Shown: positions 26,332-35,415 of the stretch, in pieces | Position numbering within the stretch: position 1 is the stretch's first letter | Layout: every line of letters starts with the position of its first letter | Source of the DNA: Sphingomonas sp. | Lineage (GTDB): Bacteria; Pseudomonadota; Alphaproteobacteria; Sphingomonadales; Sphingomonadaceae | Assembly: GCF_013812825.1 (NCBI RefSeq) | Contig: NZ_JACCSU010000005.1 | Span: 1 to 53,297 of the forward strand | Length of the DNA: 53,297 bases | Direction: 5' to 3' | The notes under the pieces: model-generated | What the model saw: only the letters and a program-made list of their open reading frames with translations | What the model was told of the DNA's origin: nothing | The model's database searches: none | Position numbers and translations under genes: made by a program

Positions 26332-26613
26332 CTAGTTCGGCGTAGTGATGTCGCCGGACTTCTGCCCCGACTCCGAGCCTTTCACATCGCTGCGCCGGTC
26401 CGAAAAGCTCTGTCCATCGACGCCCTTTTCCCCATCGGTCTTGGCGCGGGCATCGAGGTTACGAGCACCAGTGCCGTCGGGATCGGTAGCGTCTGAGTTC
26501 GCCTGACCCGTCATTTGGGCCGTGTCGGACGGCATGTCGTGGCCCTTGCCGAGGGCGGGGGCGGCCGTGCACATGATGAGCGCGGCGGCGGCCGGCGCGA
26601 TAATATGTCGCAT
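26332..26613 (-). CDS. small secreted protein, unknown function
   Basis: A 93-residue protein with a signal peptide (about 1-23, ending 'TAAPALG') and a hydrophilic, probably disordered mature part rich in Asp, Gly, Ser and Lys. GGAG lies about 7 bases before the ATG. It has no neighbours on its strand and faces away from the amine oxidase gene. No family is recognised; a periplasmic stress-type protein is only a guess. Confidence 0.6.
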   Translation of the reverse strand: MRHIIAPAAAALIMCTAAPALGKGHDMPSDTAQMTGQANSDATDPDGTGARNLDARAKTDGEKGVDGQSFSDRRSDVKGSESGQKSGDITTPN

Positions 26614-26814
26614 GTTGATTCTCCATTGTAAGCTGCGGTTCTCGACCGCTGCATCTGAACTACGAGCCGTGGCGGCCCTTGGATGCGCGCAGCCTGCCTG
26701 ACTGATCGAAGACGCGTCTTCGCAGCACCAGTAAGGGACGTTGAGGCACGCGGCGGTGTTCGCGGCGCTGCCGTTCGCTTGCAGTTCGAGGCCGCTAATG
26801 GTCTGGTCGAAAGG

Positions 26815-28791
26815 GTGAAAATCCGTCTCCTCGCAGCCTGTGCATTCCCGCTTCTCGCGCCACCGGTCGCGGCGCACCCGCTCGACTCGTTGAGCGCCGA
26901 AGAGATCCGAGCTACGGTGGCGCTGCTGCGCTCGACGGGCGTGGCAGGTCCCGCCGCAAGCTTCCCGGTGATCCGGCTCGAACCGCCGGACAAGGCTGCG
27001 GTGTGGAGCTGGAGCCGGGGCGAGCGCACGGAGCGTCATGCGTTCGTGGTGGTGAAGGCCGGATCCGAGGTTCGCGAGGCGCTGGTCGACCTCACCAGGC
27101 GGAGCGTGATCCGGGTCGAGCCGAGGCCCAACGTGCAAACCGCCATCGTCCCCGCGGAATGGAGGCGAGCGACCGCTTTGGTGAAAGCCGACCCGCGCTG
27201 GCAGCGGGCGATGCGCCTGCGCGGGATTACGGATTTCCGGGGCATCTTCTGCGACGCGCTGTCGGTGGGCCAGTTTGGCGAGCCCGAGCGGCGGCGCCTG
27301 CTCAAGGTGCCCTGTTACGACGCTCGCGGCACGACCAACATCTACGGGCGCCCGATTGAGGGCCTAATGGCGCTGGTCGACGTCGGCGCCGGAGTGGTGG
27401 TCGAAGTCACCGACAGCGGCCCGGTCCCGGTCAGCCGGGCCGATCCGTCGCTCGAACAGGAGAGGCAGCGCGAGCTCCAGCCCGCTTTGCGGCCGATTGC
27501 CTCGTCGGCGCCGGCGGGGTTCAACTTCACGATGGACGACGGGCTGGTGCGCTGGGCCGCATGGTCGTTCCACATCGGCTTCGATCAGCGGGTCGGGCCG
27601 ATCGTCTCGACTGTCCGCTACCGCGACGGAGCGCGCGAACGCCCGGTGCTTTACCAGGGCCACATATCGGAAATGTTCGTGCCCTACATGGACCCCGACC
27701 CGAACTGGGCCTTCCGCTCGTACATGGACGTGGGCGAATACGGCTTCGGCAACCTTGCCTCGAAGCTCGCCGCGGGCATCGATTGCCCGGCCGGCGCAGT
27801 GATGATCTCAGCGACTTTGCCCGGGCAGTCGGGCGAGCCGTACAGCGCGCGCGACGTCATGTGCGTGTTCGAACGCAACACCACCATGCCGCTGTGGCGC
27901 CGCTCGGAGATCGTCACCGGTTCCCACGAAGCGCGGCAGGACGTCGAACTGGTGCTTCGGACGATCCCGACGGTCGGGAATTACGATTATGTCTACGACT
28001 GGGTGTTCAACCGGAAGGGCGAGATCAGGATCGAAGTGGGCGCGACCGGCATTGCGGCGGCGAAGGGCGTACCGGCGGCCACGGCCGACGCGCGGGGCGG
28101 GGAGCAGCCGCACGGGGCGCTCATCGCTCCCAACCTGGTCGCCCCCTATCACGACCATTATCTCTCGTTCCGCCTCGACCTCGACGTCGACGGGCTCGCC
28201 AACTCCTTCGTCAGCGAGCGGCTTGTCGCCGAGACTCTACCCGCGGGGAGCGCACGCCGCTCGATCTGGAAGCGGGTGTCTGCAGTCGAACCGTCGGAGC
28301 TCGGGATCGACGCGAACCATGGCTCCGGCTTGTGGCGAGTAGAAAACCGCTCGGTCAAAACCGCGCTGGGATATTATCCGTCGTTCGAGATTGTCGGGGG
28401 CCACAATGCGGCGTCGCTACTTCGCTCCGACGACCCGCCGCAGCGGCGGGCCGGCTTCTCCGCCCGTCCGCTGTGGGTGACTTCGCACAAGCCGGGCGAA
28501 GTCTATGCGGCGGGGGACTACCCGAACCAGAGCGCCGGCGGAGAAGGGATCGCCCGCTTCGTCGACGGCGAGGCCATCGACGGCCGCGACCTCGTCTTGT
28601 GGTACACGATGGGCTTTCACCACGTGACCCGTCCCGAGGACTGGCCGGTGCTGGCGACCGTGCGCCACGCCGTCACGCTGCGTCCGCACCGCTTCTTCGC
28701 CCAGAATCCGGCGCTCGGTGTCCCTCGGGAGGTGGACCCCGCCTCGCGGGAGCGCCGGCAGCCTACCGAGCCCGCGGCACAGCGAAGGTAA
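26815..28791 (+). CDS. copper amine oxidase (topaquinone-dependent)
   Basis: A 658-residue secreted primary-amine oxidase. The signal peptide (KIRLLAACAFPLLAPPVAAHP) starts at GTG 26815. The topaquinone precursor is Tyr390 in 'VGNYDYVYDW'; copper ligands are the HxH of 'PYHDHYLSF' and a later His in 'MGFHHVTRPEDWPV'. The catalytic-base Asp region is 'RSYMDVGEYGFG'. It oxidises primary amines to aldehydes, NH3 and H2O2 in the periplasm. The true start could lie further upstream in frame (26683), but that part lacks signal-peptide character. The last 29 bases overlap the convergent DUF4198 gene. Confidence 0.9.
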   Translation: MKIRLLAACAFPLLAPPVAAHPLDSLSAEEIRATVALLRSTGVAGPAASFPVIRLEPPDKAAVWSWSRGERTERHAFVVVKAGSEVREALVDLTRRSVIRVEPRPNVQTAIVPAEWRRATALVKADPRWQRAMRLRGITDFRGIFCDALSVGQFGEPERRRLLKVPCYDARGTTNIYGRPIEGLMALVDVGAGVVVEVTDSGPVPVSRADPSLEQERQRELQPALRPIASSAPAGFNFTMDDGLVRWAAWSFHIGFDQRVGPIVSTVRYRDGARERPVLYQGHISEMFVPYMDPDPNWAFRSYMDVGEYGFGNLASKLAAGIDCPAGAVMISATLPGQSGEPYSARDVMCVFERNTTMPLWRRSEIVTGSHEARQDVELVLRTIPTVGNYDYVYDWVFNRKGEIRIEVGATGIAAAKGVPAATADARGGEQPHGALIAPNLVAPYHDHYLSFRLDLDVDGLANSFVSERLVAETLPAGSARRSIWKRVSAVEPSELGIDANHGSGLWRVENRSVKTALGYYPSFEIVGGHNAASLLRSDDPPQRRAGFSARPLWVTSHKPGEVYAAGDYPNQSAGGEGIARFVDGEAIDGRDLVLWYTMGFHHVTRPEDWPVLATVRHAVTLRPHRFFAQNPALGVPREVDPASRERRQPTEPAAQRR

Positions 28792-29572
28792 GGCTGGAAA
28801 AGCTCGTTTGGAAATCGATACCCCGGACGCTCGACGGCTCGCTCCACACGACGTTCAGAAGCCATCGGCCTGGTCCCGGCAGGGCGAAGCTCACCCGGCC
28901 GTTGGCCGAGCTTCGAGCAGTGGCGGGCTCGTCTTTAGGACGATCGAGACTGATGAGGGCGACCAAGGCGCCGGCGAGCGGGCGGCCGCGGTACCAGATC
29001 GTCGCCGGCAGCCGGCTGCCCGCGGGAAGCAGATAGGGGTTCGCGCCTGGCACGATCTCCAGCCGCTGGCCCAGGCGGCGGGTCAACGCAGTCTGGCCGG
29101 CGTTGGTACTGCCCACGCGGATCAGCGTCTTCGCATATCTGCGATAGCTTTCGCGCACCTTGCGCGAGCGAATGGGCCTGCGCTTCGAGGCGGCCTCGGC
29201 AGCCGCCAAACCTTCTTCCTGGACGTATTCGGCGAACTCCTGGGGGCCCATGTCATTGCGGAAATCCGACGTGCTGAGCGACAGCAGGTGGAAGCCCGGC
29301 GCGGCCAGGCGAACGCCGAGTGCCGGGTTGAAGCCCTTGGTCTTCACCAGGTCGGTCGTTCCTGCCGGGCCATCGGAGCGCATCGACAGCAGCCATCGCG
29401 GCCGCGGCGACAGGCTGGCGCTGCGCTGCTCGCCGTGGTGCCCGACATAGAAGGTGACTGGAACGCGGCTGTTCGGCTGCGCACGGAAGCTCTTCGGCTC
29501 CAGCCAGGAATCGTGCGCGTTGGCGACGCCGGTCAATGCCAGGCAGAGTGCTGCGAACCGAAACAGTTTCAC
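28763..29572 (-). CDS. DUF4198 periplasmic protein
   Basis: A 269-residue exported protein: signal peptide 1-19 (ending GVANA), then 'HDSWLEPKSF', the DUF4198 hallmark beginning directly with His at the mature N-terminus. 'FYVGHHGE' and a C-terminal 'WYRGRPLAGALVAL...ANGRVSFALPGPGRWLLNVVW' (Ig-like) follow. Family members associate with nickel/cobalt or other metal uptake; the new N-terminal His suggests metal binding. It starts 17 bases after the stop of the TonB receptor gene, so both form an operon. Confidence 0.86.
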   Translation of the reverse strand: MKLFRFAALCLALTGVANAHDSWLEPKSFRAQPNSRVPVTFYVGHHGEQRSASLSPRPRWLLSMRSDGPAGTTDLVKTKGFNPALGVRLAAPGFHLLSLSTSDFRNDMGPQEFAEYVQEEGLAAAEAASKRRPIRSRKVRESYRRYAKTLIRVGSTNAGQTALTRRLGQRLEIVPGANPYLLPAGSRLPATIWYRGRPLAGALVALISLDRPKDEPATARSSANGRVSFALPGPGRWLLNVVWSEPSSVRGIDFQTSFSSLTFAVPRAR

Positions 29573-29589
29573 GAATGATCTCCCGAAAT

Positions 29590-31707
29590 TCAGAAATTGC
29601 CGCTGACCGCCAGCGACAGCACCGGCCCGACGGACCGGCGCCGGCGTTCGATCGACTGCACTGGGCCGTCGCGCCGGCTCACGAAGATGAAGCGGTCGAG
29701 CTGCTGACCGCTCGAAATCAAATTGCTGACTCCGGCGCGAACCGTGAGGCCGGCGACATCCTTGTTTTCGACGTAGAGATTGCCGCTGAGTGGCCCCCGT
29801 CGGTAACGGCCCGTTTCGCCGATGCGGAAGTCCGCGGCCTGGCGGTCATGGAACAGCCCGCCGCCCCACGCCCACGGGGTGCCCGCGATGTCGTGACGGA
29901 GCGAGATGTCGAGCAGCCGCACCAGATTGTTGCTGATCTTGCGGGAGCGGCCGGTGACCGGATCGTCGACCGAGCTGTTCTGAAGCTGCACTCGACCGTC
30001 GAGGCGGCCTCCGCTCCAGCCGAGGCTGTCGAGGAGCAGGCTGGTCTTCCAGTCCGCCCCGTAAACGTAGGCCGTGCCGAGGTTTCCCGGCGCTTCCGCG
30101 GTTGCTCCGATGGGGATCTGGTCGACCAGATCCTCGATGCGCCGGCCGTACGCGCGCAAAGTCGTCGAGCCGAGAGCGCCGAGGTCCTGGCTGAGTTCGC
30201 CCTCGACGTCCCAGCTCTGCGGCGGCACCAGGTCGGGGTTGGCAGCATTTTCCCGGTCCTCGGAGAGATTGCGTGAGGCGAGGAAATCGAAAAACCTGAT
30301 CTGGCCGACCCGCCGCTCGACCTTTGCAGTCGCGCGAAGCCCCGAATTCACCTGCCACGCAACCGCGGCATAGCCTTTGGGGCGCTGGAACGTGCGTTCG
30401 CTGCCGGCGCCGCCGACGACCTCGAGCTTCGAGATTTCGCCGCCAACCGACGCGCGAAAGGTGAGATCCGGCGACACCCGGCGAGTCAGCCGCACTGCCG
30501 CGTCGTAGCGCCTTTCCCGGACATCGCCCGATGCGTTTGCGAACTCCACCTCCTCGAAGCTGCCGTCGGGCAGAAGCTCGAAGAAGGTCGAGATGTTGTC
30601 GAGCCGGTTGAGCGCGCGCTCGGCCGAGACCTGCCAGTCGTCGTTGCCGCTGCTCCACCGGTATTCGGCGCGAAGCACCGTCTCGCGCTCGTCGGCATCG
30701 CGCAGGAAGCGATTGCCGATTGCATCGCTGTCGTCGTCGAAGCCGGTGATGGAGCGCGTGTCGATCGGGCTGCGCTCGGCCGCGTGGAGGCCGATCAGCT
30801 TGAGCCGCCCCGGACCGAGGATGAGGTCGACATCGCCGCCGAGCTCGTACCGGCGGTCGCTCTCGCGCTGCGTGAGGAAGCGCGTGCGATCGGGAAGTTC
30901 GGGGCCGGAGCGATCGGACTGTTCGCGGAAGCGGTAGTAGTAGCGCTGGTACGAGCCCCGAACTCCGGCCAGCAGCGTATCGGGGCCCTGGTATTTCAGG
31001 TCCGCGCTCAGGCGGGGACGGTCGCTCCGCTCGAAATAGCGCTCGCCGCGGGCATCGATTAGCGCCCCTTCGGGGCTCAGGATCCGCGACGGCCCCGAGG
31101 CGCCGGTGCGTAAGGCATCGTTGCGGACCCCAATGGTGTAGCCGAGAGCGCCGCTCCCGCCGCTGACCGAAGCGTCGCCATTGAAATAGGCGGGATCAAA
31201 GTCGCGCAGCCGAGTCGAAGGGCGCCAGGAGAACTGGCCGTTGGCGCGATCGGCAAGCTTGACCACGACGTTGGCGACCTGACGCCCGATCCCAGCGCCC
31301 TCACCCGACGCGCTGGCCCGGACCTCGATCCGCAGGACCTCCGATACCGTGATTCGGCTCAGTGCGTCGATCGCGTCGTTCGACTTGCCGGATATGGCGC
31401 GGCCGTTGATGAGGACGTTCTGCGACAGAGCGCCGAGCCCGCGGCGCTCCTCCTCGTCGGCGATTACGAACCCGGGGACCAGCTGGAGCATGTCGAGCGC
31501 CGTGCGCGGCGCGAAGCGGGCAAAAGTCTGAGAGGTGTAGGTGCGAACGACTTCCGCTTTCGCCGTCCCCTGCGCGTGCAGCGGCGACAGCGAGGGCAGC
31601 GGCGCCAGTGCGCCGCTGATCATGATGCAGAACACCAGCAGCCGGCAGCTTCGTGCTTGGCGCCGAATGCCGACGTCGCGAAGATGATCAAGAGCTGCCG
31701 TGGTCAT
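29590..31707 (-). CDS. TonB-dependent receptor
   Basis: A 705-residue outer-membrane receptor. Signal sequence to about residue 46 ('PLSPLHAQ'), plug domain about 55-150 ('TALDMLQLVPGF', 'QNVLINGRAISG', 'VSEVLRIEVR'), then a barrel ending 'LSLAVSGNF' with C-terminal Phe. The plug keeps the usual inner motifs but its substrate cannot be read. Pairing with DUF4198 suggests a metal or metal complex. The start at 31707 has no Shine-Dalgarno; a TTGTACAA palindrome (31713-31720) and a large foldable segment lie directly upstream, so start and control deserve care. Confidence 0.87.
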   Translation of the reverse strand: MTTAALDHLRDVGIRRQARSCRLLVFCIMISGALAPLPSLSPLHAQGTAKAEVVRTYTSQTFARFAPRTALDMLQLVPGFVIADEEERRGLGALSQNVLINGRAISGKSNDAIDALSRITVSEVLRIEVRASASGEGAGIGRQVANVVVKLADRANGQFSWRPSTRLRDFDPAYFNGDASVSGGSGALGYTIGVRNDALRTGASGPSRILSPEGALIDARGERYFERSDRPRLSADLKYQGPDTLLAGVRGSYQRYYYRFREQSDRSGPELPDRTRFLTQRESDRRYELGGDVDLILGPGRLKLIGLHAAERSPIDTRSITGFDDDSDAIGNRFLRDADERETVLRAEYRWSSGNDDWQVSAERALNRLDNISTFFELLPDGSFEEVEFANASGDVRERRYDAAVRLTRRVSPDLTFRASVGGEISKLEVVGGAGSERTFQRPKGYAAVAWQVNSGLRATAKVERRVGQIRFFDFLASRNLSEDRENAANPDLVPPQSWDVEGELSQDLGALGSTTLRAYGRRIEDLVDQIPIGATAEAPGNLGTAYVYGADWKTSLLLDSLGWSGGRLDGRVQLQNSSVDDPVTGRSRKISNNLVRLLDISLRHDIAGTPWAWGGGLFHDRQAADFRIGETGRYRRGPLSGNLYVENKDVAGLTVRAGVSNLISSGQQLDRFIFVSRRDGPVQSIERRRRSVGPVLSLAVSGNF

Positions 31708-31727
31708 GGGGGTTGTACAATCCTATC

Positions 31728-31830
31728 GAGGTGAGCCGTGCCGCCGTTGGAAAGGCCGGAGTAGCGCGCAGGACGCAGGGCGACCCGGCAACCGCACGCG
31801 ACCACCTGCGGCACCCATCTTGGCTCCCTC
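31728..31830. other. highly structured intergenic segment before the TonB receptor
   Basis: Three successive blocks at 31728-31743 (GAGG, GAGCC, GTGCCG) are complementary to CGGCAC (31809-31814), GGCTC (31822-31826) and CCTC (31827-31830). That makes 15 pairs with one single-base and one 7-base bulge. Inside are GCAGG/CCTGC and GCCGG/CCGGC pairings. On the minus strand it would sit 20 bases before the receptor start, as a leader element would. On the plus strand it shows CTATCGAG and CCCGGCAACC, which recall S-box pieces. I cannot assign it to a known RNA class. Confidence 0.42.
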
Positions 31831-31970
31831 AGGTGAACAGCATGCACCAAATGCCTGTGCGCTGTTGTATCGTTCTGGTGCGGTGACGTAACTTTGTGCG
31901 GCGCAGGGGGCTCACTTGCCTCGAGGTCTGCCTGGGAGTCCCGCAGCGCTTTACTGGGGGAGCCGTCGCG

Positions 31971-32879
31971 CTACTGCTCAGCGGCCGACGACAGGCGGAA
32001 AGCCGACGGGTCCAGACCAAACTTGGCCTGGAACGCTCGCGAGAAGTGGCTGCGGCTAGCGTAGCCCACCGATGCGGCGATCGACTTTACAGGTAAATTC
32101 GACCCTTTCAGCATGCGCGCTGCCGAAGCCAGGCGAGCAGTTTGCACGAACGCTTTCGGAGTGCAGTCATAGGCAAGCGTAAAATGATGGCTGAAACGGG
32201 ACCTGCTCATGCCCGCCATCGCAGCGAGGCTGTCTACGGTGTGATTGTCCTCCGGTCGGTCCAGGATTGCCGCAACCACTCCGGCGAGGCGGGCTCCGCT
32301 CATCAGCAATATCGATGATTCGTTGTTTGGCTGGGAGCGCAACAAGACGATCAGCACCTGCTTCATCAGTGCGCTCACGAAAGCACGGGTGCCGAGGCGC
32401 GGGTTGCGAAGCTCGTCGAACATGGTCGTAAACAGCCCGCGCAAAAGAGGGTCTTCTGAATGCTCGATTAGTGGCCGCTTCGCCTGATCGAAAAGCGGCA
32501 AGTCTCCGCCGACGGTGCTGGAAAGTTCGGCGCAGCCCAGCACCAAATCGACATCCCCATTCGAGGCTCCGAACTTCACCAGCCCGTCTTGAAGCGTGCA
32601 GTCCGCTCTCGCATCTTTGATCTGCTGGATTGGCCCGACCCCCGACAACTTCTTGGGCAGCTTTTTCGGGACCACGACCGCAGTTCCCGGCTTGAGGGGG
32701 TACCGCCCGTGCCGGCACTCCATGAACCCCTCACCGCTTAGGACGAAGTGCACGACGACAGAGTTGAACGGCTCGCACCTCAAGCTGAACTGGCGCCCGA
32801 TCTCACACACGCCAAAGGCTTCGACGCGGATTTCGACCGCCTCGAGGAACTGGTCTATTTCTCGTGGCTGGTCGCTCAT
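31971..32879 (-). CDS. AraC-family regulator (AraC_binding_2/cupin_6 type)
   Basis: A 302-residue protein: a cupin-like N-terminal half (about 20-190; 'VVVHFVLSGEGFMECRHGRYPLKPGTAVVVPK') and a C-terminal double helix-turn-helix (about 205-300). The latter shows 'TVDSLAAMAGMSRSRFSHHF' and 'PVKSIAASVGYASRSHFSRAFQAKFGLDPSAFR'. Ligand is unknown. It lies 263 bases upstream of the TonB receptor/DUF4198 pair in the same orientation and may control it. The spacer contains the structured segment. Confidence 0.9.
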   Translation of the reverse strand: MSDQPREIDQFLEAVEIRVEAFGVCEIGRQFSLRCEPFNSVVVHFVLSGEGFMECRHGRYPLKPGTAVVVPKKLPKKLSGVGPIQQIKDARADCTLQDGLVKFGASNGDVDLVLGCAELSSTVGGDLPLFDQAKRPLIEHSEDPLLRGLFTTMFDELRNPRLGTRAFVSALMKQVLIVLLRSQPNNESSILLMSGARLAGVVAAILDRPEDNHTVDSLAAMAGMSRSRFSHHFTLAYDCTPKAFVQTARLASAARMLKGSNLPVKSIAASVGYASRSHFSRAFQAKFGLDPSAFRLSSAAEQ

Positions 32880-33007
32880 TCGCCGAACCGGAGTAGGGGG
32901 CCAGAGGCGACACGCTCGCTAGGCGAGCATGACTGCAGCAGGGAAACGCCGGGTGAAATCACGGCGCAGCACTGGCTTCTGGAGGATCGCTGGTGCGGAT
33001 TGGTCAT

Positions 33008-33036
33008 GGGTCAGCAGTCCTGCAGAGTGCTGACCC
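33008..33036 (+). other. perfect 9-bp hairpin upstream of a tiny ORF
   Basis: GGGTCAGCA and TGCTGACCC flank an 11-base loop. It lies in the 273-base spacer between the AraC gene and tRNA-Thr, 2 bases before a GAGGAGG sequence. Without a T-run it is not an obvious terminator. The rest of this spacer shows nothing else I recognise apart from the short ORF. Confidence 0.5.
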
Positions 33037-33053
33037 ACGAGGAGGCATCAGCA

Positions 33054-33110
33054 ATGATGGCTAAACGGCTGCAACCTATGTTGGTTTCAGTTGCGACTGC
33101 CGCGAAATAA
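33054..33110 (+). CDS. possible 18-residue peptide ORF
   Basis: A canonical GAGGAGG (33039-33045) precedes ATG 33054 by 8 bases. The ORF reads MMAKRLQPMLVSVATAAK and stops at 33108-33110. The ribosome site is better than those of many full genes here, but there is no following gene on this strand for 0.1 kb and no recognised homologue. It may be a genuine small protein or a remnant. Confidence 0.25.
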   Translation: MMAKRLQPMLVSVATAAK

Positions 33111-33152
33111 GTTGGAGCACCTGTTCTTCAGTCAAAAAAAGGCGGAAAATTC

Positions 33153-33228
33153 TGGTGCCGGATGCAGGATTCGAACCCGCGACCTTCGGTTTACAAAACC
33201 GCTGCTCTACCAACTGAGCTAATCCGGC
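33153..33228 (-). tRNA. tRNA-Thr (UGU)
   Basis: A complete 76-nt cloverleaf read on the minus strand. The acceptor stem GCCGGAT pairs with ATCCGGC, the discriminator is A and CCA is encoded. The D-loop has AGCTCAGTTGGTAGAGC, the anticodon loop TTTGTAA gives anticodon UGU, and the T-arm is GGGTTCGAATCC. Confidence 0.96.
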
Positions 33229-33244
33229 CCCGTTGCGGTTTGCG

Positions 33245-34096
33245 TCAGAAGACGCCGAACGTCCACCCTTCGGTTCGGGTGATATGGCGGGTCAGTCCGG
33301 CCGGGGCAAAGGCTCGGGGATCGGCGGCGAGCGCGCGCATTCCCGCGGCCGTAACCAGCGCGTCGGTCTGGTGGTCGTTGGGCTCGAAGCGCAGCCGGGT
33401 CGGCCGACTGCCGAGGCCGACGAGCGCCTGGTTGAGCTCGGTCCGGCTGCGCAGTTTGCGCCCGGAAAGGCCCGCCCGCCGCAGATAGATGCGCGTGTAG
33501 ATTTCGACCACTGCGCTGCCGCGCTCGGGCAATGGGTCCATCGGCCAGATCGCGACCTTGCCGTCGAGCCGGTGGAGCAGCCGCATGCCCGAAAAGCTCG
33601 CCTTGGCGACCTGCGCGGCGCCGATCGCGTCATAGGCGCTGGCGGTCTTGCGGCCGCCCTGCGCATTCAGCGCCTGGTCGCATTGGCGGAAGCGCATGAA
33701 CGGCGCCTTCACCCCGTCGGCGATGCCGAAATAGAAATGCTTGCGGTGCGCATGCTCGAGGAAGCTCGCGGCGCCGAGGTCCTCGTCGTCGCAGCGCTTC
33801 TCGACATAGGCCCAGAACTCGCGCGCCGTCGCCGGTACGCCAATCTCGCCCGGGAGATATTCGCCGCGCTCGATCAGCGGCGGAGCGAAGCTGAAATCGA
33901 ACCCGAACAGGGTCGGCTCGGAAGCGGCCCGTTCGAGCAACCAGGCCAGCGCCTCCTCGCGTGACCAGAGATGGGCGGGACGGATGAGGCGCGGCGCTGC
34001 ATCGCCGCGCGCCTCGGCGATGGCGATGCCCTTGTGGCGCCGGCCCTTCGCGCCCGACCAGTCGATCGCAACGAAGGCGGCGAAGCGCCCGCTCAC
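33245..34096 (-). CDS. DUF429-like protein (RNase H-like fold)
   Basis: A 283-residue protein beginning 'FAAFVAIDWSGAKG', the first strand with conserved Asp of the DUF429/RNase-H-like family. A second acidic site appears in 'FGFDFSFAPP'; a late 'NDHQTDALVTAAGM' supplies a further Asp. These positions suggest a metal-dependent nuclease-like fold, but no substrate is known. Start is GTG 34096, overlapping the upstream stop by four bases (GTGA). It is followed closely by tRNA-Thr. Confidence 0.72.
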   Translation of the reverse strand: MSGRFAAFVAIDWSGAKGRRHKGIAIAEARGDAAPRLIRPAHLWSREEALAWLLERAASEPTLFGFDFSFAPPLIERGEYLPGEIGVPATAREFWAYVEKRCDDEDLGAASFLEHAHRKHFYFGIADGVKAPFMRFRQCDQALNAQGGRKTASAYDAIGAAQVAKASFSGMRLLHRLDGKVAIWPMDPLPERGSAVVEIYTRIYLRRAGLSGRKLRSRTELNQALVGLGSRPTRLRFEPNDHQTDALVTAAGMRALAADPRAFAPAGLTRHITRTEGWTFGVF

Positions 34097-35403
34097 ACGA
34101 GCGGCGGCTGAGCTTCGTCGTCCCGGTCGCTCGGCGGCGCCTTGCGGATTCTCGGCGGCGGCAGTTGGGCGGGCGGCGCCCGGTCCTCCGCCCATTGCTC
34201 GAGGATGCGCGCGGCGGCGTCGCGACCGCCGAGCCCGAACGCCAGCGCGGTGGCGACCGCAGCCGAACCGAGGATCAGCCCGAACGCCATCATCACGATC
34301 TGGTCGGCGAGACCCATGAAGGTCAGGCCGATGGCCGTGAACAAGGCGATGATCGCATATTTGACGATGGTCTGCGCATAGCCTGCCTCGCCGGTCGAGC
34401 TCCCGACCAGCCCCGCCAGGATGCGCGCGAGGAACAGCCCGGCGACGATAATCACCGTGCCGAAAATCACCTTGCCGCCAAGCTCGGTGATCTGGAACAG
34501 CAGCACCGCGACGCTGTCGCCGCCCAGCTGTCGCGCCGCCTCGATCGCCGCGGCCAGCAGAATCGCCGTCATCGCGATCGCTCCGACCACTCGCGACGGG
34601 TTGGAGCTCGCGGGCATGATGCCGAGCGCTCGGACGCTGTCATCGAAGCCGAGGCTTGGAAGCACCGTCTCGATGAGCGTCTTGACCCAGCGGCCGATCA
34701 AGAAGGCGATCGCCAGCCAAACGAGGGCAGCGAGAACGCGCGGAATTGCGAGCGCGATCGAGTTGAGCATCGCCGTCGCCGGGTCCGAAATCGCCGAGAT
34801 CTGCAGGATCTGAAGGGCGGCGATGGCAGCGAAAATGATGATCACCGCCGAGACCGTGATTCCGACCGCCTTGGCGATCGAGCTTCGCGCCGGCGCCGCG
34901 CCTTCGGTGGCGACGCCGGTTTCATCAACCGCCAGCGCCGGCTCGCCGATGCTGATCCCGGCGCGCCCGAGCAGCCGTTCGATGTTGAGCGCGCCGAGCG
35001 CCGCTTCGATCACGTGGCGGACAATGCGCGCGAGGATCAGGCCGGCGAAGAAGAACAGTCCCGCGCCGAGCAGCCGCGGCAGGAAGGCGAACACTTCGTT
35101 GGTGAGGCTGGTGACCGGAGTGAGGACACCCGACAGTCCGAGCGGCTGGAGCGCGGCGATCAGCCCCACCAGCCACACCAGCCAGTAAGCGAGGCGCCCG
35201 AGCTCGACTCCGACCGACTCGCCGCCGGCTTCCGGGTGACGCTTCAGGACCGGCATTCGGTCGATCAGCTTGGTCACCCCCCACTGCACGATCTTGGCGA
35301 TGAAGTGGGTGACGACCAGGATCAGGATCGCGAGAACCACCCGCGGTCCCCATTCGATCATCTGGTCGCGCCAGTAGGCGCTCGGCGCATCGCTCCGGTA
35401 CAT
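34093..35403 (-). CDS. conserved TM-helix (MscS-related/CmpX-like) membrane protein
   Basis: A 436-residue inner-membrane protein with about nine to ten hydrophobic helices. Repeated 'LPRLLGAGLFFFAGLILARIVRHVIE' and 'IPRVLAALVWLAIAFLIGRWVKTLIE' segments are the TM_helix repeat (PF05552 type) seen in proteins related to mechanosensitive channels. An 'FGLGGRDAAARIL' end matches the last pore-helix-like region. The MscS beta domain is absent, so channel function is inferred. The C-terminal tail (about 400-436) is Pro/Arg-rich. It is coupled to the DUF429 gene and lies 12 bases after rarA. Confidence 0.83.
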   Translation of the reverse strand: MYRSDAPSAYWRDQMIEWGPRVVLAILILVVTHFIAKIVQWGVTKLIDRMPVLKRHPEAGGESVGVELGRLAYWLVWLVGLIAALQPLGLSGVLTPVTSLTNEVFAFLPRLLGAGLFFFAGLILARIVRHVIEAALGALNIERLLGRAGISIGEPALAVDETGVATEGAAPARSSIAKAVGITVSAVIIIFAAIAALQILQISAISDPATAMLNSIALAIPRVLAALVWLAIAFLIGRWVKTLIETVLPSLGFDDSVRALGIMPASSNPSRVVGAIAMTAILLAAAIEAARQLGGDSVAVLLFQITELGGKVIFGTVIIVAGLFLARILAGLVGSSTGEAGYAQTIVKYAIIALFTAIGLTFMGLADQIVMMAFGLILGSAAVATALAFGLGGRDAAARILEQWAEDRAPPAQLPPPRIRKAPPSDRDDEAQPPLV

Positions 35404-35415
35404 ATTCGTCCTCCG

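Noticed and set aside
31205-31225. Second copy of the REP-like palindrome inside the TonB receptor gene
   Set aside because: Only a GAGTCGAAGGGCG-like half is present, without the inverted partner or the CGTCCTGAGC part. It is explained by ordinary codons.
31653-31886. Plus-strand ORF of 77 codons over the structured spacer
   Set aside because: No ribosome site, low-complexity Arg-rich product and overlap with the receptor 5' end. The spacer is better explained by RNA-like structure.
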